A stretch of 64,000 nt of DNA from Cytophagales bacterium (GTDB lineage Bacteria > Bacteroidota > Bacteroidia > Cytophagales > Cyclobacteriaceae). A program made the position numbers and the translations under genes. Where the stretch lies: positions 310,001 through 374,000 of the forward strand of contig JAFLBQ010000005.1 of assembly GCA_017303805.1 (NCBI GenBank), read 5' to 3'. The notes beneath the pieces were generated by a model. That model ran no database searches. It worked only from the letters and a program-made list of their open reading frames with translations, and was not told the origin of the DNA. This document shows, piece by piece, positions 26,805-36,290 of the stretch. Numbering within the stretch: position 1 is the first letter of the stretch; each line of letters starts with the position of its first letter.

Positions 26805-27941
26805 ATGAGTAATTCCTCGGCTTCGGTTGAAAACGCTGGCACCGACCAGATTGAATGGAAACAGTTATGGAGCCTGGCAGCATTGTATGGTTCTATTGTA
26901 ATTGGTTGGATTGCGTACCACCGCTACCAACCTAAGCTGTTGCAGCAGTTTAATTTTATTGAGTTTTCGCTTGCGCTGATTGTGGTTCAAAGCATAATTC
27001 TGGTAGTAACCCCACCCATTGCAGGCCGTATTGGCGACCGGTTTCGGTTTAAGCAGGGGCAGGGTCATCGCATTCCCATCATCTCATCAGGAATAAGCTT
27101 TGCGGCCATGGTGTTTATGGCCGTGGCCTTTACGTTACTTGGCAATCCGGGCGAAACCTTTCGATGGATACTTCCCCTTCTGATTGTGTTATGGCTTATC
27201 TCTATGAGCATTTTTACAAGCCCTGCACTTTCTACGCTCGAGCTATTTACTCCCGTAGATAAATTACCACGGGCAATGGCCATTCTTACCATTGTGGGCA
27301 ATCTGATCTACTCGCTCGAGCCTGTTATTGTAGATTTGATCGACTATCTCGGGGCTCCCATTACGTTTATGGTGGGGGGTGTGGTTGTGTTTGTATCAGG
27401 CTATGCCCTTAAAAAAAACTCGCTTAGCCTGTTCAATAATCCCACCCAGCGGCCACGTACCGAATTTCGTTTCGATACCCAACGCTCTAATTACCTCTAC
27501 ATATTTATTATGGGCCTTGCGTTGGGTTTAAGTACCACCTTGTTGTTCAATTACTTTCCAGATCGGCTTCAAACTACGCTGCAAACCATAACTACCCTGG
27601 AGGGCAAATGGTGGGTGGTGTTGATTTTGTTTGTTACCGCTTTAATTTCTATTCCGGTAAGCAACTTCGTAAGCCGGGTTGGTACCTACCCGTCCTTTTG
27701 GTGGAGCTTTCTCATTAACTCCATTGCGATTGTACTTTTATTCGTAACGGGCTCAGCGTGGCTGGTACTTCTACTGGTGCTTATCTATACCATTTCGTTT
27801 ACCATACTTTCCATTAGCTCGTTGCCATTGGCTATTGAAAAAGCAAATTATTTTGAAAAGGTTTTTTGTGTTGGTATTTTCTTTAGCGGAGTAGAGCTTC
27901 CGGATGGGATAGTTGAAATTTTTCAGGCTTCAGGGTACTAA
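26805..27941 (+). CDS. MFS-type permease
   Basis: A 378-residue membrane protein with about ten to eleven hydrophobic helices. The loop after helix 2, GRIGDRFRFKQGQGHRIPII, fits the MFS G-x3-D-R-x5-GRR-like motif as found in glycoside-pentoside-hexuronide or SLC45-like permeases. Substrate unknown; somewhat shorter than a 12-helix MFS. Stop shared with the convergent methyltransferase (CTAA, 27938-27941). Confidence 0.65.
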   Translation: MSNSSASVENAGTDQIEWKQLWSLAALYGSIVIGWIAYHRYQPKLLQQFNFIEFSLALIVVQSIILVVTPPIAGRIGDRFRFKQGQGHRIPIISSGISFAAMVFMAVAFTLLGNPGETFRWILPLLIVLWLISMSIFTSPALSTLELFTPVDKLPRAMAILTIVGNLIYSLEPVIVDLIDYLGAPITFMVGGVVVFVSGYALKKNSLSLFNNPTQRPRTEFRFDTQRSNYLYIFIMGLALGLSTTLLFNYFPDRLQTTLQTITTLEGKWWVVLILFVTALISIPVSNFVSRVGTYPSFWWSFLINSIAIVLLFVTGSAWLVLLLVLIYTISFTILSISSLPLAIEKANYFEKVFCVGIFFSGVELPDGIVEIFQASGY

Positions 27942-29311
27942 CTTTCGGCAGCCATGCGAATGCGCCATGCGGCTGGGTACAGGTTGTTGGTTCGGTTACC
28001 TAAATGATTCACCCACCCGAGGTTATTAGTTTCAAAGCACATCAATCCAAATCCCTTCAACCCTTCGCTTACAAAAAGTGAGTCTTTTCTTAAGTAGGCC
28101 AGAGCCTCGGCCTTAGTTAGCAGGGTAGTGGCAAAATGGTTAGTAGCAATCGAATTACTTAAGGCAAAAGCATGTTCGGGAATTAACTTATCGTGTTTGG
28201 CACTGGCCACTGCCGTTCCCTTCCCAACGGGGTAAAGCAGGCTACTGATAAATTCAATTTCGGGCAGCAACGTTTCCGGAACCTGGATAATTAAATCCTG
28301 TTGTTGAATCCACTTGTACCAATCCGGATTTTTGCACCAGCTTTTTACTTGCTCAACCACGCGGGTGGTGGCCAAATTGAATTTACCATTCGATTTAATT
28401 TTTACACGGGTCGCAGGCTCCTTCTTAATCATAGCCGAAATAAAGAACCCTTCGCCCTGCACGCTGTGCGGAAAAAACCGATAGCCCACTACGGGGTTAA
28501 GTACAACCTCATCAATGTTCCACTCGGGTTGTAAGCGCAGGGTAACAAACTCAGCCCGGTGGTCATTTATAAAATGTGTTAGGTTGGCTTCGTTTTCGTG
28601 CGCGTTGTAGGTGCAGGTACTGTAAATCAACAATCCGTTTTCTTTGAGAGCCGGCCATGCCTCGTGTAAAATTCTTTGCTGACGTTTTGCGCACAGGTTA
28701 ACACTGTCTTCCGACCATTGCTGGCAGGCGTCCGGGTCTTTCCGAAACAACCCCTCGCCCGAACACGGTGCATCAACAAGTATTATATCAAAGTAGCCTG
28801 GTAGCTGTTGAAAGGCCGAAGGATCGGAGTTGGTTACTACTACATTCGCGTGACCCCACTTTTGGATATTCTCCCATAAGATTTGGGCGCGGGCGCGAAT
28901 TACTTCATTGCTGATTAGCAGCGAATCGTTTGATAAGAGACTCAGTAAGTGCGTGGACTTACCACCGGGTGCAGCGCATAAATCCAATACACGCAGCGGT
29001 TTGGTAAGATCAACCGCTTGTTGCAGAACCTGCTCCAGAAAAAGCGAGCTGGCCTCTTGCACGTAATAGGCGCCCGCATGAAATGCCGGGTCTAACGTAA
29101 ATACCGGCCGGGTTTCTAAATAAAAACCGAGTTTGCTCCACAAAACATGGGGAAGTGCGGGACTAAATTTTTTTTGCGGATTAATGCGAATGCTTACCGG
29201 GGCTGGTTGCTCATGGGCTTCTTTAAACGATGGCCAGGCCTCACCTAACTCATGCTGCATGCGGCTTTGGAAGGCGCCAGGAAATAGAACATCAGTAGGA
29301 AGCGAACTCAT
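27938..29311 (-). CDS. RsmF-like RNA (cytosine-5-)-methyltransferase
   Basis: A 457-residue NOL1/NOP2/Sun-family m5C methyltransferase. S-adenosylmethionine site LDLCAAPGGKSTHLL near residue 108, DAPCSGEGLFRKDPDA near 180 with one catalytic cysteine, STCTYNAHENE near 240 with the other. A C-terminal RNA-binding extension (about 300-457) resembles that of RsmF, so 16S rRNA or tRNA is the likely substrate. Confidence 0.9.
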   Translation of the reverse strand: MSSLPTDVLFPGAFQSRMQHELGEAWPSFKEAHEQPAPVSIRINPQKKFSPALPHVLWSKLGFYLETRPVFTLDPAFHAGAYYVQEASSLFLEQVLQQAVDLTKPLRVLDLCAAPGGKSTHLLSLLSNDSLLISNEVIRARAQILWENIQKWGHANVVVTNSDPSAFQQLPGYFDIILVDAPCSGEGLFRKDPDACQQWSEDSVNLCAKRQQRILHEAWPALKENGLLIYSTCTYNAHENEANLTHFINDHRAEFVTLRLQPEWNIDEVVLNPVVGYRFFPHSVQGEGFFISAMIKKEPATRVKIKSNGKFNLATTRVVEQVKSWCKNPDWYKWIQQQDLIIQVPETLLPEIEFISSLLYPVGKGTAVASAKHDKLIPEHAFALSNSIATNHFATTLLTKAEALAYLRKDSLFVSEGLKGFGLMCFETNNLGWVNHLGNRTNNLYPAAWRIRMAAES

Positions 29312-29385
29312 AGTTTAACAGGGACGGCTCAAGTAAAGTAAAAATTTTAAATTATTTTCGAGCCAGTTATTTTTAACCAAAGCAA

Positions 29386-30660
29386 ATGACGATTGGGGCT
29401 AATAATCCGGAGTTAAAAAGTTGGGTTGACGTTCCGCCCGGATCAGATTTTCCAATTCAAAATTTGCCGTTTGGAATTTTTAAAACCCGATACCTGAATG
29501 CGGTTGCCGGAGTTGCAATAGGTAACTACGTGCTGGATCTTGTGTACTTACACGAGCACGGATACCTGGATGGCCTGGGTTTACCTGCAGGCATCTTCAA
29601 TCAAAAGTATTTAAATGATTTTATTGCGTTGGGCAAAAATACTACGCGGGCTGTGCGTAACCGAATTTCTGAATTGCTTCGGGTTGAAACAGATGAATTA
29701 CAGCTGCATAAAGCAGCCTGCGAAATTGCCTTGGTGCCACTTGCAGAGGTTCAAATGCAAATGCCGGTTTTCATTCCAGACTATACTGATTTTTATAGCA
29801 GCGAAGAGCACGCCACCAATGTAGGCAGCATGTTTCGCGATCCGAAAAACGCATTGCTACCCAATTGGAAACATTTGCCCGTTGGCTACCATGGCCGCGC
29901 ATCTTCTATTGTTGTTTCGGGCACACCACTGCATCGCCCCAAAGGCCAGGTTAAGTTGCCCGATTCAGACCTGCCGGTTTTTTGCCCCACGCAAAAGCTG
30001 GACTTCGAATTGGAGCTTGCATTTATTACAGGTAAACAATCTGCGTTAGGCAAGCACATTACCACTGCTGAAGCCGAAGAATATATTTTTGGTTTTGTTT
30101 TATTTAACGATTGGAGCGCACGCGATATTCAGCAGTGGGAATATGTTCCACTGGGGCCTTTCCTCGGAAAAAACTTTGGGTCAACCATTTCTCCGTGGAT
30201 CGTTACCCTGGATGCGTTAGAACCTTTTAGAGTACAAGGCCCCGCACAATTTCCGCATGTGCTGCCTTATCTTGCTACAGAAGGGAGCAAAAACTTTGAT
30301 ATAAACTTGCACGTATTGCTGCAGCCCGAAGGGGAAGAGCCAACAACCGTGTGCCGATCTAACGCCCGGTATTTGTACTGGAATGTAAATCAGCAATTAG
30401 CCCATCAAACTGTTAATGGGTGCAATGTGCGCGTGGGCGATTTGTATGCATCGGGCACCATCAGCGGCCCCTCGCCCGGGTCGTACGGCTCGTTGTTAGA
30501 ACTTAGCTGGAACGGCCAACGCCCGTTGCAGCTTGCTAATGGCATTCAAAGAAAATTTATTGAAGATGGCGACACAGTAAGTATAACAGGTTTTGCAGAA
30601 AAGGATACGGTGCGAATCGGGTTTGGTGCGTGTTCCGGAAAAATACTGCCTGCGCTGTAA
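29386..30660 (+). CDS. fahA: fumarylacetoacetase
   Basis: Last enzyme of tyrosine/homogentisate catabolism, cleaving fumarylacetoacetate to fumarate and acetoacetate. A 424-residue enzyme of two-domain FAH type: N-terminal SH3-like domain, DFYSSEEHATNVG (metal Asp), VGYHGRASS, KLDFELELAFITG (two metal Glu), FNDWSARDIQQWE (metal Asp). A flavin reductase family gene follows after 20 nt. Confidence 0.95.
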   Translation: MTIGANNPELKSWVDVPPGSDFPIQNLPFGIFKTRYLNAVAGVAIGNYVLDLVYLHEHGYLDGLGLPAGIFNQKYLNDFIALGKNTTRAVRNRISELLRVETDELQLHKAACEIALVPLAEVQMQMPVFIPDYTDFYSSEEHATNVGSMFRDPKNALLPNWKHLPVGYHGRASSIVVSGTPLHRPKGQVKLPDSDLPVFCPTQKLDFELELAFITGKQSALGKHITTAEAEEYIFGFVLFNDWSARDIQQWEYVPLGPFLGKNFGSTISPWIVTLDALEPFRVQGPAQFPHVLPYLATEGSKNFDINLHVLLQPEGEEPTTVCRSNARYLYWNVNQQLAHQTVNGCNVRVGDLYASGTISGPSPGSYGSLLELSWNGQRPLQLANGIQRKFIEDGDTVSITGFAEKDTVRIGFGACSGKILPAL

Positions 30661-30680
30661 GAAAAATTTGAAAGAGTAAA

Positions 30681-31541
30681 ATGATTATTCGTCCCAGCGA
30701 ACTGCCAATTGTGAAACTGCAAGCATACTTGCAAAGCGCGGTTGCCCCCAGGCCCATCGCGTTTGTAAGTTCTGTCGATGCAGGCGGAAACGTAAACCTA
30801 AGTCCGTTTAGTTTTTTTAACCTCTTTAGTATGAATCCGCCCGTGTTGGTATTCTCACCCTCCAGGCGGGTGCGCGATAATTCTGTAAAGCACACCTTAG
30901 AGAATGTGCAGGAAGTTGGCGAAGTAGTAATTAATGTGGTTAGCTTTGAGATGGTACAGCAGGCATCGCTGGCCAGTTGCGAGTTTGCCAAAGGAGTGAA
31001 TGAGTTTGTGAAGGCCGGCTTTACGGAAGTAAAATCAGAGTTGGTAAAGCCACCCCGCGTGGGTGAGTCGCCCGTTTCGTTTGAGTGTAAGGTAAAGCAG
31101 ATAATTCCGTTAGGTACTGCGGGCGGAGCGGGAAACCTGATAATCTGCGAAGTGCTGTTACTACACATTCATGAGCGCGTGCTGGATGCCAACCAGATGA
31201 TTGATCCGCACAAACTGGATGCGGTGGCGCGGATGGGACAAAACTATTACAGCCGGGCATCGGGCCAAAGTGTTTTTGTGGTGCCTAAGCCGAATGAGAA
31301 AGTGGGAATAGGGTATGACCTGCTGCCCGAAAAAATCCGCACCAGTAAAATTCTTACCGGAAATGATTTGGGGATGCTGGCCAATGTAGATCAACTACCC
31401 GCAAGCCGGGCGCTTACTGAACTTGAAAAGGAAGTTGTGTTAAAGGGAATAGATGCCGTGCATGCCCTGGCGCGGCATTACCTGGCGCAAAGTAAAGTAA
31501 CGGATGCGTGGCAGGTGCTGCTCGCATTGCATGGAGGGTAA
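30681..31541 (+). CDS. flavin reductase family protein
   Basis: A 286-residue FMN-binding split-barrel protein. Motifs APRPIAFVSSVDAGGNVNLS and SPFSFFN (residues 17-45) are typical of this family, which reduces flavin or is a flavin-dependent partner of monooxygenases. The location 20 nt after fahA suggests a role in aromatic amino acid degradation, an inference from context only. Confidence 0.88.
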   Translation: MIIRPSELPIVKLQAYLQSAVAPRPIAFVSSVDAGGNVNLSPFSFFNLFSMNPPVLVFSPSRRVRDNSVKHTLENVQEVGEVVINVVSFEMVQQASLASCEFAKGVNEFVKAGFTEVKSELVKPPRVGESPVSFECKVKQIIPLGTAGGAGNLIICEVLLLHIHERVLDANQMIDPHKLDAVARMGQNYYSRASGQSVFVVPKPNEKVGIGYDLLPEKIRTSKILTGNDLGMLANVDQLPASRALTELEKEVVLKGIDAVHALARHYLAQSKVTDAWQVLLALHGG

Positions 31542-31570
31542 AAAAAATGCCCGCTATTGAAGCAGGCATT
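31541..31570 (-). terminator. terminator of pdhB
   Basis: Inverted repeat AATGCC/GGCATT (31546-31551, 31565-31570) with a further GCT/AGC pairing, followed on the minus strand by a run of seven T (31541-31547). It ends the minus-strand pdhB transcript. Confidence 0.6.
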
Positions 31571-31592
31571 GATAAGAGCACTTGTCTTACTT

Positions 31593-32573
31593 TCAATTTC
31601 TATACAAAACTGCTTTTACAGCCTTAACGGTACGTTCTACATTGGGTAAAATAGCCTGAATAAGTGTGGGTGCATACGGTAACGGAACATCCAAACTATT
31701 GATGCGGTGCACGGGGGCATCCAAATAATCGAATGCATGCTTTTGCACGTGGTAGGTTATCTCTGTAGCGATAGACGATAGCGGCCAGGCTTCTTCCACA
31801 ATTACCAGGCGGTTGGTTTTTTTAACAGACTCAACCACGGTGGCATAATCAATCGGGCGCACGGTACGCAAGTCGATAACCTCAGCCGAGATTCCTTCTT
31901 TTTCCAATTCCTGTGCAGCCGCCAAAGTTACTTTCATAATTTTTCCAAACGAAACGAGGGTAACATCGGTGCCGCTCCGCTTAATATCGGCAAGCCCAAG
32001 AGGTATAAGGTATTCCTCGGCTGGCACTTCGCCCTTATCGCCATACATCAACTCCGATTCCATAAAAATTACCGGGTCGTTATCCCGAATGGAGGTCTTC
32101 ATCAACCCTTTGGCATCATATGGGTTGGAGGGCACCACCACTTTTAAACCCGGAGTGTTGGCAAACCAATTTTCGAAATTTTGAGAATGTTGTGCTCCTA
32201 ACTGGCCTGCATTACCCGTTGGGCCTCTGAAAACAATAGGGCAGTGGTACTGGCCACCCGACATGGATAACGTTTTAGCTGCCGAATTAATGATTTGATC
32301 GATGGCAACCAGCGAGAAGTTGAAAGTCATAAACTCAATGATAGGCCGCAATCCGTTAATAGCTGCGCCTACGCCAATGCCTGCAAATCCTAATTCAGAA
32401 ATGGGTGTATCCAAAACCCGGTCGGGTCCAAACTCGTCCAGCATGCCCTGGCTTACCTTGTAAGCACCATTGTATTCTGCAACCTCTTCGCCCATTAAAA
32501 AGATGCTGCCATCGCGTCTCATTTCTTCGCTCATGGCTTCGCGTAGTGCTTCTCTGAATTGAATTTCTCTCAT
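31593..32573 (-). CDS. pdhB: pyruvate dehydrogenase E1 component subunit beta
   Basis: TPP-dependent E1 beta subunit, 326 residues. GEEVAEYNGAYKV, LDTPISELGFAGIGVGAA and RGPTGNAGQLGAQHSQ are typical of the E1 beta subunit of pyruvate or branched-chain dehydrogenase. The alpha subunit gene is not adjacent, which is common in Bacteroidota where PDH genes are dispersed. A strong terminator lies upstream (32671-32702), so the gene has its own promoter. Confidence 0.93.
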   Translation of the reverse strand: MREIQFREALREAMSEEMRRDGSIFLMGEEVAEYNGAYKVSQGMLDEFGPDRVLDTPISELGFAGIGVGAAINGLRPIIEFMTFNFSLVAIDQIINSAAKTLSMSGGQYHCPIVFRGPTGNAGQLGAQHSQNFENWFANTPGLKVVVPSNPYDAKGLMKTSIRDNDPVIFMESELMYGDKGEVPAEEYLIPLGLADIKRSGTDVTLVSFGKIMKVTLAAAQELEKEGISAEVIDLRTVRPIDYATVVESVKKTNRLVIVEEAWPLSSIATEITYHVQKHAFDYLDAPVHRINSLDVPLPYAPTLIQAILPNVERTVKAVKAVLYRN

Positions 32574-32670
32574 AGCTGCCGTTAGTTTGGAAAGCCCGTA
32601 AAAATAGCCACCAGAAACCTCAGGTTAAAATGAATGCCTTGTTTTTTTGTGGATGTTACCAATCCAATAA

Positions 32671-32702
32671 AAAACCCCGGCCGCCACAGCGGCCGGGGTT
32701 TT
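32671..32702 (-). terminator. strong hairpin terminator after the OmpA lipoprotein gene
   Basis: Perfect 14-bp stem (32671-32684 with 32689-32702), loop CACA, GC-rich stem AAAACCCCGGCCGC, followed on the minus strand by a T run. Separates the OmpA lipoprotein gene (ends 32724) from pdhB. The rest of 32574-32723 shows no gene. Confidence 0.88.
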
Positions 32703-32723
32703 GAATTTACGGTACTATAGAAA

Positions 32724-34487
32724 TTACTTCAGTGCATTGCGGAATGCCTCCGTAGTTGCAAACTTAGAAAACTCAAGATCGGTAAGCGCTTTGTCTTTCA
32801 GCGAAGAATCAATGCGCACAGCACTCGATAGGTTGCTTACTACTGCATCGCCATTGCCTTGGCGGGCAGCGGCTACTGCGGCACCGTAGTAACCAATAGC
32901 CAGGTTGCTGTTTTTACGGGTTGATTCTGCAAACGAAGAAGCTGCATTGCTGTAGTCTTTGTTGAGCAATTGCGCTAAGCCTTTGTTAAACAAGTTTACA
33001 TCGGTATCAGTTGCAGAAGAAGTTGAACTTACAGCGGCACCATAGTTGGCCATGTAAATTTCAGAGGCTCCCTTTACACCGTTAACACCGCGTGTAACTT
33101 CGTTGCTGGCACCGCGCAATGCCTTGGTAGCATGGCTATAGGCTTTGTACGGGTTGCCTTTCCACAAAGCTACAGAAGCAAGGTTAGCGTGTACTTCGGG
33201 TGCTTCTTTTAAGCGAGCAGCAATTTCAAACTGCGCATTGGCTTTGTCAACCAGGCTGCTGTTGCCTTGAATGGCTTGTTGCAGGTAAGCAGCGCCTAAG
33301 TTGTTGTGTGCATTCCAGTTAGAACCTTTTTTAGTGGCGGCTTCGTAAATCGCCACTTTTTCTTCTACAGAAGGAGTAAGGGTTGCTGCATACATCAATT
33401 CTTCAAAAGAAAGCGCATCGGCTTGTGCTTGTCCGCCAGTAATTTGCTTAGCCAATACCGAAATCTCGGCATCGGTTTTCTTTTCTTTTACTTTCAGGAT
33501 TTCAGTTTTTGCCGTACGTAAAGCCGGGTAAACATCTTTAAATACCTTGTTGTAAGACTTCAGTTTTTTCATGGCTTTTTCCTGATTCTCGAAAGAACCA
33601 CCGCCATTGATAATGTTCAGGTATTCTGATTTTTCGTCAGAAGAGATTTTGTCGTAGGCAGCTAATGCATTTTTAAATTCAGTCCAATCATCCACAACCG
33701 GCTTCAAAATGAATTTAATTTCACCGGCCTGACCTTTGTAGTCGTACTTCTTCATTTGTGCGCGATAGAATTTTTCAATCGCTTTGGCACGTTCTTCCGA
33801 AAGTTTGGTGTTGATCCGTTCAGCACCTTCGGGTGAGTGGGTACCGGTAATGGTTACGGTACGTGTTACGTTTTTAGAAGCAATGAAGGCATCCAGTTGC
33901 TTGCCTTTTGCAGCTTTGATTTCGGAAGTACGCAACACGGAGCTACCTCTTTCAAAAATGAAATCGGGGATGATAACCGGGGTAAGTTCTTCCTGATTGT
34001 TATAACCATGATCTGCAAAAGCAGCGTAATAAGAATTTTGAACCAGTTTGGAGGTGGTAATTATACCGGTAGCCAGTGGCAGGCGCGGGGTAGTTTTTGA
34101 TTTGGCACCTTTAGAAGCAACACCTTGAACTTCATAGGTACCCACTTTGTACGCATCCTTGTAAGGGAAAGATAATTTTTTCGAAACCTTAACTTGTTCG
34201 GTGGCATTGTTGCCATAGTCTTCGGCCCGGAAAGCAACCGGATCTAATGCAACTTCATTTTCGCCATACTTGTAAAAAGAGTTCAGTGTATATACTGTTC
34301 CTTTTTTCAACATTTTAACAGGCAGGTTGCCCGAAAGGTCGAAGGCTACAGTGTCTTTGTGAACTTCAAGTGGGTTGGGCGCTACTTCCAGCTTTTGCTC
34401 TTTGGCAGCTTTGATCATTTGAGGGAGGGTACAGCCCGTAAAGGTGAGCGCACCAACGATCACGAATGCGTAAAATAATTTTCTCAT
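32724..34487 (-). CDS. OmpA-family lipoprotein with TPR-like repeats
   Basis: A 587-residue predicted lipoprotein: leader and lipobox TFTGC near residue 19, an N-terminal beta region (30-170), an OmpA-like domain (about 175-265; FERGSSVLR, THSPEGAERINTKLSEERAKA), and a C-terminal helical region with TPR-like repeats (about 355-560; WNAHNNLGAAYLQQA, GAAVAAARQGN). OmpA-like and TPR combinations in Bacteroidota bind peptidoglycan and scaffold envelope machines. Flanked by its own promoter and terminator, so monocistronic. Confidence 0.85.
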   Translation of the reverse strand: MRKLFYAFVIVGALTFTGCTLPQMIKAAKEQKLEVAPNPLEVHKDTVAFDLSGNLPVKMLKKGTVYTLNSFYKYGENEVALDPVAFRAEDYGNNATEQVKVSKKLSFPYKDAYKVGTYEVQGVASKGAKSKTTPRLPLATGIITTSKLVQNSYYAAFADHGYNNQEELTPVIIPDFIFERGSSVLRTSEIKAAKGKQLDAFIASKNVTRTVTITGTHSPEGAERINTKLSEERAKAIEKFYRAQMKKYDYKGQAGEIKFILKPVVDDWTEFKNALAAYDKISSDEKSEYLNIINGGGSFENQEKAMKKLKSYNKVFKDVYPALRTAKTEILKVKEKKTDAEISVLAKQITGGQAQADALSFEELMYAATLTPSVEEKVAIYEAATKKGSNWNAHNNLGAAYLQQAIQGNSSLVDKANAQFEIAARLKEAPEVHANLASVALWKGNPYKAYSHATKALRGASNEVTRGVNGVKGASEIYMANYGAAVSSTSSATDTDVNLFNKGLAQLLNKDYSNAASSFAESTRKNSNLAIGYYGAAVAAARQGNGDAVVSNLSSAVRIDSSLKDKALTDLEFSKFATTEAFRNALK

Positions 34488-34521
34488 GGTTAATAGTTAA
34501 ATGGTTACCGTAAACGAGGGG

Positions 34522-34554
34522 CAAAGTTAAATCAAACCCCTTATTTGTGTGCAA
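34522..34554 (-). promoter_or_regulatory. promoter of the OmpA lipoprotein gene
   Basis: Minus strand TTG (34552-34554) and perfect TAACTTTG (34522-34529) with 22 nt between; leader of about 30 nt to the ATG at 34487. A clear match to the Bacteroidota primary promoter. Confidence 0.55.
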
Positions 34555-34606
34555 TTATAGCCAAAAAAATAACACGGCTGCCCTTATTTTCAGCGCTTTA
34601 ACGGGT

Positions 34607-34614
34607 TATATTTG
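34607..34614 (+). promoter_or_regulatory. candidate -7 box for pspC
   Basis: TATATTTG, perfect TAnnTTTG, 72 nt upstream of the PspC start; the -33 region TTATTTT is a weak match. Confidence 0.4.
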
Positions 34615-34686
34615 CCGAAGTAATATTTAGTCGGTAAATCGGCTTTTACCCGGGTAAATGGAATTTTAACGCCCCTTTTTAGCAAT

Positions 34687-34920
34687 ATGAGTATGGCGGG
34701 TTTGATCAGACAGATTCAACTTTTTTTTGAGAAGCAGGCGTTTGGGGTTTGCACTGCGCTTGGCGATAAAATGGGCATTGCCACCTCCTCCATCCGGCTG
34801 TTTTTTATTTATGCATCCTTCCTTACGTTCGGTTCGCCTCTTATAGTCTATTTATCGCTGGCATTTATAATGAACATGCGCAGGCACCTGCGCAGGCGAA
34901 GTACTATCTGGGACTATTAA
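34687..34920 (+). CDS. PspC domain protein
   Basis: A 77-residue small membrane protein, essentially one PspC domain: VCTALGDKMGIATSSIRLFF then a hydrophobic helix (about 37-62) and a basic tail MRRHLRRR. PspC-like proteins sense or buffer envelope stress, but Bacteroidota single-domain forms are uncharacterised. Converges with the glycosyltransferase, sharing TTAA (34917-34920) as both stop codons. Confidence 0.8.
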   Translation: MSMAGLIRQIQLFFEKQAFGVCTALGDKMGIATSSIRLFFIYASFLTFGSPLIVYLSLAFIMNMRRHLRRRSTIWDY

Positions 34921-35918
34921 AAATCCAGTTTGCTAAAAGTTCGTTTACCTCGCAGATAATAATCAGCTAACAATAAGCCCCCGTAGTGGGTTGGAAAAAA
35001 CCGGATTTGCTTCCGTTTGCCATAATTGTAGGTAAAGTTTTTTACCGAGGCTGCGTGGGCGCGGGCAACCGCCCAGGCATTTGCTGGAGACCCACCAACT
35101 AAAAACCTAATCGCAGCAAGCCAGTCAAGCATCAGGCGCAGGGGAAGCTTCCAGAGCAATTGCCTGGTGGGAAGGTTTTTAATGAGCAAAGTCAACCCAT
35201 TGCGGAAGTTAAAGTACGTTTTAGCAGGATTGGATTTAGGAAGGGTGCCACCGCCTACATGGTAAACGCAACTGGCCCCCGTGTAATAAATTACTCCACC
35301 CGCACGCTGCATGCGCCAACAAAGATCAATTTCTTCCATGTGGGCAAAGAAGTCTTCATCAAACCCCTGTTGTTGGTGGAAGACTGCGGCCCGAATAAAC
35401 AGACACGCACCGGTGGCCCAAAAAACGGGGCGGGCGTCATCGTACTGGCCGTTGTCTTTTTCAAGGGTTTGAAAAAGGCGGCCGCGGCAAAATGGATACC
35501 CGAGGCTATCTACAAACCCACCGGCAGCACCCGCATATTCAAAGTGCGTGCGGTTGGCGTACGATCTGATCTTGGGCTGTGCCGCTGCAATGGCCGGGTT
35601 ATTTTTAAAGCAGGTGAGCACGGGGTCAATCCAGCCCGGGGTAACTTCCACATCGGAGTTAAGCAACACATAATATGTGGCTTCAATTTGCTGCAGGGCG
35701 GCATTGTAGCCACCGCAATAACCCATGTTTGCCGGTAGCCGGATTATTGAAACTTGTCCAATAAAGTTTTGTTCAAGAAAAGAAACGGAATCATCCGTAG
35801 AGGCATTATCGGCAACAAAAATTTTTGCCGCCCCGCTATGGGTAATAACTCCCGGCAAAAACTGTTGCAGAAATTGCTTTCCGTTGTAGTTAAGAATAAC
35901 AACGGCTGTTTCAATCAT
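34917..35918 (-). CDS. glycosyltransferase family 2 protein
   Basis: A 333-residue GT-A fold transferase of the rhamnosyltransferase (WbbL-like) type: VVILNYNGKQFLQQFLP at the start, DNASTDDS nucleotide site, LLNSDVEVTPGW (DxD-type metal site), EEIDLCWRMQRAGG. Likely adds a sugar to a cell-surface glycan. Overlaps the ybaB stop by 4 nt. Confidence 0.9.
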   Translation of the reverse strand: MIETAVVILNYNGKQFLQQFLPGVITHSGAAKIFVADNASTDDSVSFLEQNFIGQVSIIRLPANMGYCGGYNAALQQIEATYYVLLNSDVEVTPGWIDPVLTCFKNNPAIAAAQPKIRSYANRTHFEYAGAAGGFVDSLGYPFCRGRLFQTLEKDNGQYDDARPVFWATGACLFIRAAVFHQQQGFDEDFFAHMEEIDLCWRMQRAGGVIYYTGASCVYHVGGGTLPKSNPAKTYFNFRNGLTLLIKNLPTRQLLWKLPLRLMLDWLAAIRFLVGGSPANAWAVARAHAASVKNFTYNYGKRKQIRFFPTHYGGLLLADYYLRGKRTFSKLDF

Positions 35919-36250
35919 CCCATCAGGTTGCTTAAATCCATACCGGGTATATTGGGGAGTAAGCCCTCGGTAGCTTTTTTCAACTCTTCTTTGGCTCGTA
36001 GTTCGGCCTCTTCGGCCGCTTTGTTTACTGCAGCTACCACCAAATCCTGAATCAGAACTTTGTCATCGGCTTTTAGAATGGCAGCATCTATATCCAACGC
36101 TACCAATTGCTTTTTGCCATTTACGGTGGCTTTAACCATACCGCCTCCCGCTTCCCCATTGGCTTTTACATAGGCCAGGTTGTCTTGGGCTTCTTTCAAT
36201 TTGGCCTGCACTTCTTTCATGCGGCCCATCATCTTCATCATGTCAAACAT
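35915..36250 (-). CDS. YbaB/EbfC family nucleoid-associated protein
   Basis: A 111-residue dimeric DNA-binding protein: N-terminal MFDMMKMMGRMKEVQAKLK, central GGGMVKATVNGKKQLVALDI, C-terminal helices with LIQDLVVAAVNKA. Nearly identical in layout to YbaB. Transcribed with the downstream glycosyltransferase (ATGA overlap); the CHU_C gene upstream is 40 nt away. Confidence 0.94.
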   Translation of the reverse strand: MFDMMKMMGRMKEVQAKLKEAQDNLAYVKANGEAGGGMVKATVNGKKQLVALDIDAAILKADDKVLIQDLVVAAVNKAAEEAELRAKEELKKATEGLLPNIPGMDLSNLMG

Positions 36251-36290
36251 GGCACAGCAATTTTGGGTGCTAAATTACGCAACGCAGGGC

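Noticed and set aside
34522..34614. One shared bidirectional promoter between the OmpA and PspC genes
   Set aside because: The two boxes (34522-34554 minus, 34607-34614 plus) are 52 nt apart and each fits its own direction, so two separate promoters are simpler.
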